Source of the DNA: DASRJW01 sp964567755
GTDB taxonomy: Bacteria > Krumholzibacteriota > Krumholzibacteriia > G020349025
DNA length: 64,000 nucleotides
Assembly: GCA_964567755.1 (NCBI GenBank)
Contig: CAZMNW010000069.1
Span: 80,100 to 144,099 of the forward strand
Direction: 5' to 3'
The notes beneath the pieces were generated by a model. The model had not been told where the DNA came from and did not search any database. It saw only the letters and a list, made by a program, of their open reading frames with translations. The position numbers and the translations under genes are program-made. This document shows positions 59,118-64,000 of this stretch, piece after piece; position 1 is the first letter of the stretch, and the number at the start of each line of letters is the position of its first letter.

Positions 59118-60100
59118 GGGGCACCTTCCGCGGCCGACCGGTGCCAATTCCACGCGGTCTCCAGAATCGACTGCAGGTGCGAGTAGCGTGGCGACCAATC
59201 GAGCCTGCGCCGCGCCAAAGACGGGTCGGCCACCAGAATCGGCGGGTCACCCGGCCGCCGCGGGGCGAAATGCGCGGGCACGGGGTGCCCGGAGATCGCT
59301 TCCACTGCGTTCACGACCTCTCGCACCGAGCAGCCTGCACCGGTTCCGAGGTTGATGGCTTGGCTCTCGCCGCCAGCCATCAGGTACTCCAATGCGCTGG
59401 CGTGCGCCGTGGCGAGATCGCTCACGTGCACGTAGTCGCGGATGGCGGTGCCATCGGGGGTGTCGTAGTCGGTGCCATAGATCTCGACGGCGGGAATCTG
59501 CCCGAGCGCGGCTTGGATGACGCGCGGCACGAGGTGCGTTTCAGGATCGTGCGTCTCGCCCAGTTCGCCATCCGGATCGGCTCCCGCGGCGTTGAAGTAA
59601 CGCAGCGCCACCCACCCGAGCCCGTGCGCCACACCCAACCAATGCAGCGCGCGCTCGACCATAAGCTTGGTCTCGCCATAGGGATTCACCGGTCGCAGCG
59701 GCTGGCGCTCGTCGATGGGTACCGTCTCGGGCAACCCGTACACCGCACAGGTGGAAGAGAACACGACGTGTCGCACACCATTCTCACGTGCTGCCTGCAA
59801 CAAGCGCAGGCCACGACCCACATTGTTATCGAAGTACTTCTCGGGCTGTTGCATCGACTCGCCTACATAGGCATAGGCTGCGAAGTGAACGAGCGCACGG
59901 ATGTCATGCTCGCGCACGATGCGCCCGACGAGCTCCGCATCCGCGACATCGCCCTGGAAGAATGGCCCCCAGCGCACGTTGGCACGCTGCCCGTGCACCA
60001 GGTTGTCCAGCACGACGGGCGTGAAGCCCCGCTGCGCCAGAATCTTACAGGTGTGGCTGCCAATGTAGCCGGCGCCACCCGTGACGAGAACATGCGGCAT
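59114..60100 (-). CDS. galE: UDP-glucose 4-epimerase
   Basis: 328 residues. ATG 60100 places the nucleotide-binding motif (VLVTGGAGYIGSHTCKIL) at the N-terminus; a TTG at 60121 overlapping the upstream stop is the alternative. Catalytic YxxxK: PVNPYGETKLMVERAL, with Ser/Thr in HVVFSSTCAVYG. Also ALRYFNAAGADPDGELGE and IRDYVHVSDLATAH. Interconverts UDP-glucose and UDP-galactose (or pentose equivalents such as UDP-xylose/UDP-arabinose, which would suit its UXS neighbour). Overlaps the GH2-GT2 gene by four bases. Confidence 0.95.
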   Translation of the reverse strand: MPHVLVTGGAGYIGSHTCKILAQRGFTPVVLDNLVHGQRANVRWGPFFQGDVADAELVGRIVREHDIRALVHFAAYAYVGESMQQPEKYFDNNVGRGLRLLQAARENGVRHVVFSSTCAVYGLPETVPIDERQPLRPVNPYGETKLMVERALHWLGVAHGLGWVALRYFNAAGADPDGELGETHDPETHLVPRVIQAALGQIPAVEIYGTDYDTPDGTAIRDYVHVSDLATAHASALEYLMAGGESQAINLGTGAGCSVREVVNAVEAISGHPVPAHFAPRRPGDPPILVADPSLARRRLDWSPRYSHLQSILETAWNWHRSAAEGAP

Positions 60101-60117
60101 CGATGAAACCTGCGCCC

Positions 60118-61122
60118 TCAAGCAACGTTGCGTTCGATTCGACCGTTGACCACGTGTGGCATCTTATAACCACTGCGCAGCAATTGGTCGAAATATTCGA
60201 TCGTCCGGAGCAGGCCTTCTTCCAGGGGGAAGAGGGGTTCCCAGCCCAGGACGCTTTGGGCCAGCGTGATGTCGGGGCGCCGTTGCTTTGGATCATCGCT
60301 GGGGAGAGGCCTGAACACGAGTCGGGACCGCGAACCGGTCAGGCCCAGAATCTTCTGGGCGATGTCGCGAATGCTGAGCTCGTGCGGGTTGCCCAGATTC
60401 ATCGGTCCGATGAAATCTTCCGCTGTACCCATGAGCCGGATACAGGCTTCGACCAGATCGTCCACGTAGCAAAACGAGCGTGTCTGCAAGCCTTCGCCGT
60501 AAATCGTGATCGGGTCGCCGCGCAGCGCTTGCACGATGAAGTTGGAGACCACGCGGCCATCGGCCGGGTTCATCCGTGGCCCGAAAGTGTTGAAAATGCG
60601 CGCCACCTTGATCCCGAGCCCGTGTTGACGCCGATAGTCGAAGAACAGCGTTTCGGCGCAGCGCTTTCCTTCGTCGTAGCACGCGCGCGGACCAATGGGG
60701 TTCACATGCCCCCAGTAGGACTCGTGCTGCGGGTGCATCGCGGGATCTCCATAGACCTCGCTCGTGGAGGCCTGAAAGATTTTGGCGCGGACGCGCTTCG
60801 CCAAGCCGAGCATGTGGAGTGCCCCTTGGATGCTCGTCTTGATCGTCTGCACCGGATCGTTTTGATAATGGATGGGGGACGCCGGGCACGCGAAGTTGTA
60901 GATCTCGTCCACTTCGACGTACAGTGGGAAATTGACGTCGTGACGCATCACCTCGAAAGCTTGCTGGTCGAGAAGATGCGCAACGTTGTCCTTCCTCCCG
61001 GTGAAGAAATTGTCGACGCACAGCACTTCGCTGCCCTCTTCCAGCAGCCGCTGGCAGAGGTGGGAACCGAGGAATCCTGCACCACCGGTCACCAGAACGC
61101 GATTGGGGTGCAGACGGCTCAT
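60118..61122 (-). CDS. UDP-glucuronic acid decarboxylase (UDP-xylose synthase-like)
   Basis: 334 residues; ATG 61122 has AGGAG ten bases upstream, and a longer frame is ignored. Extended SDR: RVLVTGGAGFLGSHLCQRLL, IYNFACPASPIHYQNDPVQT, IFQASTSEVYGDPAMHPQHE (the decarboxylase-type STSEVYG loop), ACYDEGKRCAETL (YxxxK), KVARIFNTFGPRMNPADGRV and GEGLQTRSFCYVDDLV. These are hallmarks of UXS rather than plain epimerases. It converts UDP-glucuronate to UDP-xylose, the expected first committed precursor step of this operon; galE follows. Confidence 0.93.
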   Translation of the reverse strand: MSRLHPNRVLVTGGAGFLGSHLCQRLLEEGSEVLCVDNFFTGRKDNVAHLLDQQAFEVMRHDVNFPLYVEVDEIYNFACPASPIHYQNDPVQTIKTSIQGALHMLGLAKRVRAKIFQASTSEVYGDPAMHPQHESYWGHVNPIGPRACYDEGKRCAETLFFDYRRQHGLGIKVARIFNTFGPRMNPADGRVVSNFIVQALRGDPITIYGEGLQTRSFCYVDDLVEACIRLMGTAEDFIGPMNLGNPHELSIRDIAQKILGLTGSRSRLVFRPLPSDDPKQRRPDITLAQSVLGWEPLFPLEEGLLRTIEYFDQLLRSGYKMPHVVNGRIERNVA

Positions 61123-61494
61123 TCTGGCAAACTCCTGGAGCGTGCGTTCCTCAGCCGGCATCCACGCAATGGCGCGCGCGGAAACGTGTCCATAGCGGTC
61201 ATCGGAGACAGCGCTGGGGCACTTGCGTCGCGACCTCGAGCAGCCGAGGAAGTCATTGACGAATGCAATGAGTATAAACGACCCGCGACGCTTCCGCCAC
61301 CGGTGCGGGGCTTTGGAGACAGAATCCAATTATCCCTGCATTTGGCGTCTCGGCTCTGGGAGATATCGCCCAAATACAATGCATTGTGGTGGCGCCGGCC
61401 GAGGTGGTGGCCTGCGCCTCGGAACCATCGCACGGGCTCGATCACTGCAGCGGGCTGTGGAGCGATTTGAACCCCGTTGTCGGTCAGCAACTGC
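61123..61494. other. Intergenic region upstream of the glycoconjugate operon
   Basis: 372 bases without a convincing gene. Minus-strand TATACT (complement of 61271-61276) is a -10 candidate for the UXS operon, with only a weak -35. A perfect 12-bp palindrome ACAATGCATTGT lies at 61376-61387. The region around 61260-61390 is AT-richer than its flanks, as expected of a promoter zone. Confidence 0.4.
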
Positions 61495-62232
61495 TCAGGA
61501 ACCGCCGTGCGCCTCGCGGTAGTCGGCCACGGCACCGTTCAGGATGCTCGTTGCCTCGTCGATTTCGCCGAAACCCTGAGTCTGGACGACACCAGGACCC
61601 TTGTAGTTGCCGAACCATGTTTCCACGATCGTGGTGACGCCCGGGAACTTCTCCTGGAGCTCGGCAATGCTGCCGGCCTCGGCGAATGGGGTGCCTTCGC
61701 GCACGGCGACGAGCTTCACGTCCAGCTCGCCGTCGTCGTGCATCCGGAACAATCCGATGACGCGCACCTCGATGACCGACCCGCGGGGGACGGCCTCGCC
61801 GAGCACCAGGATGTCGAGAGGGTCGCCGTCGCCGCCGCGGGCCTCGGAAAGCACCGTCTGCGGCACCATCCCGTAATTGCACGGGTAACCGAGATACTTC
61901 ACTTTGCGCGGCTTCCCGTTCTTCATGTCCCAATGCAGCAGGCCATCCTCGTTCTTGACCTCCCACTTGTCCACGTAGCCAGTGGGAATTTCGACGACAG
62001 CGTGGACCAAGCGTTCTCCAGCCATGGCCGCGTATCCGGAGAGAAAGTTCTGCGGGCCGACAAGGGTGTAGGCATCCTTCTGCACGATGCCCGCGGCCAC
62101 CGGCGTGGTGGAAACAACCGCGACATCGGGGACCGGCGTCGTCGCGGCGGGCGATTGATTCGCCTGTTCCGCCCCCGCGCAGGCGAAGAGCGTCAGGATC
62201 ACCATCAACAAGGTTGCGGGCAAACGCAGCAT
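61495..62232 (-). CDS. Lipoprotein-type family I inorganic pyrophosphatase
   Basis: 245 residues; ATG 62232 follows GGAGGACTTAAG, and the longer frame is rejected. The N-terminus LRLPATLLMVILTLFACAG is a lipoprotein signal with a lipobox Cys, so the enzyme should be anchored outside the cytoplasm, unlike normal soluble PPases. The catalytic core is complete: VVEIPTGYVDKWEVK, KYLGYPCNYGMVPQT, GGDGDPLDILVLGE (DxDPxD metal motif) and LFRMHDDGELDVKLVAV. Function: hydrolysis of extracytoplasmic pyrophosphate. Next to the sugar-nucleotide operon, but separated from it. Confidence 0.88.
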   Translation of the reverse strand: MLRLPATLLMVILTLFACAGAEQANQSPAATTPVPDVAVVSTTPVAAGIVQKDAYTLVGPQNFLSGYAAMAGERLVHAVVEIPTGYVDKWEVKNEDGLLHWDMKNGKPRKVKYLGYPCNYGMVPQTVLSEARGGDGDPLDILVLGEAVPRGSVIEVRVIGLFRMHDDGELDVKLVAVREGTPFAEAGSIAELQEKFPGVTTIVETWFGNYKGPGVVQTQGFGEIDEATSILNGAVADYREAHGGS

Positions 62233-62372
62233 CTTAAGTCCTCCACGTACGGGCGACCGCGCTCCACGCACCCTGCGCTCGCTCGGCGCCGACAATCCAT
62301 ATTCAATTGTCGCGCTCCCGGACAAGCATCGGATGAGCCAGAGGTAATGGTTTGGTGAATCGCCACAACCCA

Positions 62373-62416
62373 TCATACGAACGATCGGTGGCGAGGAATC
62401 ATACGGAACGATCGGC
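62373..62416. repeat. Direct repeat of 17/18 bp with 26-bp period
   Basis: ATCATACGAACGATCGG (62373-62389) and ATCATACGGAACGATCGG (62399-62416) differ by one inserted G. Two helical-turn-spaced copies upstream of the pyrophosphatase gene could be tandem protein-binding sites; otherwise a local duplication. Confidence 0.6.
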
Positions 62417-62458
62417 ACTCCCCCCGGGGATGAAGAAGCACCGCGGGGAATTCCTGCA

Positions 62459-62478
62459 TTTTCACATCGATGTGAAAA
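62459..62478. repeat. Perfect 20-bp palindrome
   Basis: TTTTCACATCGATGTGAAAA, with no mismatch. It is AT-rich and symmetric, typical of a dimeric regulator operator (CRP/FNR-like half TGTGA is visible). It lies ~230 bases upstream of the pyrophosphatase start on the minus strand. Confidence 0.6.
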
Positions 62479-62597
62479 CACTGGTGACCGGCGGCAAGAA
62501 GGGGCTATCCCCCTTGCGAGGATTCGCCCCCCCGAACCCCGGGAGCTGACCCGGGACATTGTCGACACGGCCGGCCTGGAGCGACCGCCGCATCGAT

Positions 62598-63770
62598 TCA
62601 CAGTGAATACTTGCGCAGCAGCTGGTCCACGAGCCAGACGCGCTGGGCTTCATCGATGGCTTCGGCGTACGCCTTGATCTCTGCGATGTCGATGGCGTCG
62701 CCGTTGCTGCTGCCGATCTGCGCTTGCACGAACTCGGTGAGCGTTATGGTGTTGGCGGCCGCCGTGGCCGCGGGCGCCGTCACGCCATTCAGCCACACGG
62801 CCATACCTTCCTGTTGGCTGAAGCGGAAGGTGTACACCTGGAACTGCGTGAGCGGCAGCGCCACCGGCACATCGAGTCGCGGCTCGTCGTGCGACATCGT
62901 CACCTGCGACGGATTGCGGAATCCGAGCGACAAATCCGTCGCCGGCTGCGTGCCACTGCCGAACAGGAAGTACGCCGGATAGTTCATGCTCTGTAACCTG
63001 TCACTCTCTGCGGACGTTTTTCAGGGGTCTTGAGCCACTTTGACTATGCGACGGGAGTCATTCCACACTGAGCTGCGTGGCGCAATCCGTGGCGCGCACC
63101 GTAACCTGACGCGCCGGCGTGTTTCACCGGAGTGGGTCGCTCCGGTCCCCGCTGCCCAGCCGAGCCCATGCAGCCCCCGCGGCTACGAGCGCCCGGCCAT
63201 CGCCTCCTGCCCGCAAGACGCCTGCCGTCGCGCTGAGCGCGCGTTCGCCACCGCAGACCGCACGAGGCTCCAGCGTCTGGTGCGATCGCCGTCGCCGCAT
63301 CACCCTACCCGTTACAGGACCTCCGGAACTTCACGCTGCACAATCTGCCACGATGCAGCAGCCCGTCGCGTACGACTGCGTGACATCCTTGCTCGCGCCA
63401 TCGCTGCGCAGTGTGACGCTCCGGTGCAGAATAAAGTGGCAGGCTACAATGCTCGCCGACACCGTGCGCACGACGGCGATCACGGTGTAGTCGCTTCCGG
63501 CAAACTCGAGCCCAGGGAATGACAAGCTACTGGCCTGACCGCTGTGACTCGTGGGACCGAAGCGCACCACCGGCAGGGCCCGCGAGCAAGTGCAGCGTCT
63601 CGCGCCAATTCCGCGGGGTCCAACTGACCCCGAAGGCTGAATTCACACATGAATGGCCGACCCGCCGAAGTGATGTCGTCGCAACGTAATGCACGGTCCT
63701 TACGGACGTTACCATCGAAGCCAGTTCTGGCGCTTTTCAGTTTGACGGAGTCTGTGGGAGCGCGTTTCAA
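62598..63770 (-). pseudogene. Frameshifted LamG/concanavalin-like domain gene
   Basis: Pieces of one jelly-roll domain type lie in different frames on the minus strand. 63570-63331 has GQASSLSFPGLEFAGSDYTV followed by IAVVRTVSAS. 62987-62598 has NYPAYFLFGSGTQPATDLSL, then the end IDIAEIKAYAEAIDEAQRVW and LVDQLLRKYSL, the usual C-terminus of LamG-type domains (xxIAEIxxYxxALSxxExxxVxxYLxxKY). A third frame at 63770-63480 holds related upstream sequence. No continuous ORF joins them, so the gene is decayed or badly sequenced. The final segment to base 64000 shows nothing recognizable. Confidence 0.6.
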
Positions 63771-64000
63771 GGGACGTTTTGTAGAAGATTTGTAGAAGCG
63801 CTACGAGAGATCCCCTCGGCGCGGCAGAATGCCGCCAGGCTTCGACCGCGTTCGCCTCAACGGAACCTGTCAACGTGAATGAGACGCTCCGCTCGTGAAT
63901 TTACAGTACGACCTCGACCAGTTCCGACACCCCGATTTCGGGGGTAGTCAGGTGTATCCCCGGGTCGAATGCGTTCGTCCTGGGGCGATTGTGAGCGTCG

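Larger units (their letters stand above)
62233..62597. other. Repeat- and palindrome-rich spacer upstream of the pyrophosphatase
   Basis: 365 bases with no gene. It contains a direct repeat (62373-62416), a 20-bp perfect palindrome (62459-62478), a hairpin AAGGGG-CTAT-CCCC-C-TT (62501-62517 region) and CCCGGG-AGCTGA-CCCGGG (62537-62555 region). The last two read on the minus strand could be terminator-like for the degraded LamG gene. Confidence 0.5.

Noticed and set aside
62537..62560. CCCGGG-AGCTGA-CCCGGG considered as an attC or phage attachment site
   Set aside because: No integrase gene, no core-site sequence and self-complementary arms; at most a terminator-like hairpin.

Overview
This is a GC-rich bacterial chromosome segment with short gene spacing and many ATGA stop/start overlaps. 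Two large secreted proteins and one secreted beta-propeller end in FlgD-like or Por-type C-terminal tails (phrases such as NVPNPFNP, and endings like RKLLFVH, RKMLLMK, KKFLVAP). Heme is made by the glutamyl-tRNA route, and one gene appears to need selenocysteine. Together these suggest an uncultured FCB-type lineage such as Candidatus Eisenbacteria. That placement is inference; there is no rRNA or tRNA gene to confirm it.

Layout. 1-3.6 kb: end of a B12-type radical SAM gene, a secreted beta-helix protein and a YcaQ/AlkZ-like DNA glycosylase. 3.6-7.3 kb (minus): a phosphorelay operon (membrane kinase, single REC protein, REC-PAS-kinase). 7.6-10.2 kb: an indole-glycerol-phosphate-synthase-like protein lacking most catalytic residues, coupled to GT2 and GT4 glycosyltransferases. 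10.3-25.8 kb: heme genes in two blocks (hemX-like-hemA-hemC, then hemD-hemB). Between them lie a SelU/AhpC-type protein whose peroxidatic position is an in-frame TGA, a 2047-residue protein with 12 ASH-like repeats, a BNR-repeat protein and an SGNH hydrolase. 25.8-41.8 kb: mixed metabolic, transport and secreted-protein genes (DUF1684, FMN reductase, POT transporter, DUF5674, RidA, two ArnT-like transferases, intradiol-dioxygenase-like protein, GNAT-DinB fusion, Trm112, propeller, AAA/DUF4143 ATPase with a leaderless-looking promoter, M20 peptidase, CBM20-like protein, tsaD, thioredoxin). 41.9-48.7 kb: Ser/Thr kinase, ECF sigma/anti-sigma/DUF4097 operon, OPT transporter and a winged-helix regulator.

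48.7-61.1 kb is the most unusual block. A GHKL ATPase fused to a degenerate APH-type kinase converges on a STAS protein, resembling an anti-sigma/anti-anti-sigma pair. Next to them is a minus-strand operon of UDP-glucuronate decarboxylase, galE, a GH2-like/GT2 fusion, an ABC exporter, two APH-type kinases and a GT-B-like glycosyltransferase. It reads as a nucleotide-sugar-to-exported-glycoconjugate pathway with built-in small-molecule kinases and possibly its own regulatory switch. 61.5-64 kb holds a lipoprotein pyrophosphatase, a repeat- and palindrome-rich spacer, and a frameshifted LamG-like gene.

The most noteworthy items are the probable selenoprotein at 13543-14073, the 48.7-61.1 kb block, the pseudoenzyme at 7571-8344, and several palindromes or hairpins over start regions. 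No CRISPR array, insertion sequence, rRNA or tRNA was seen.
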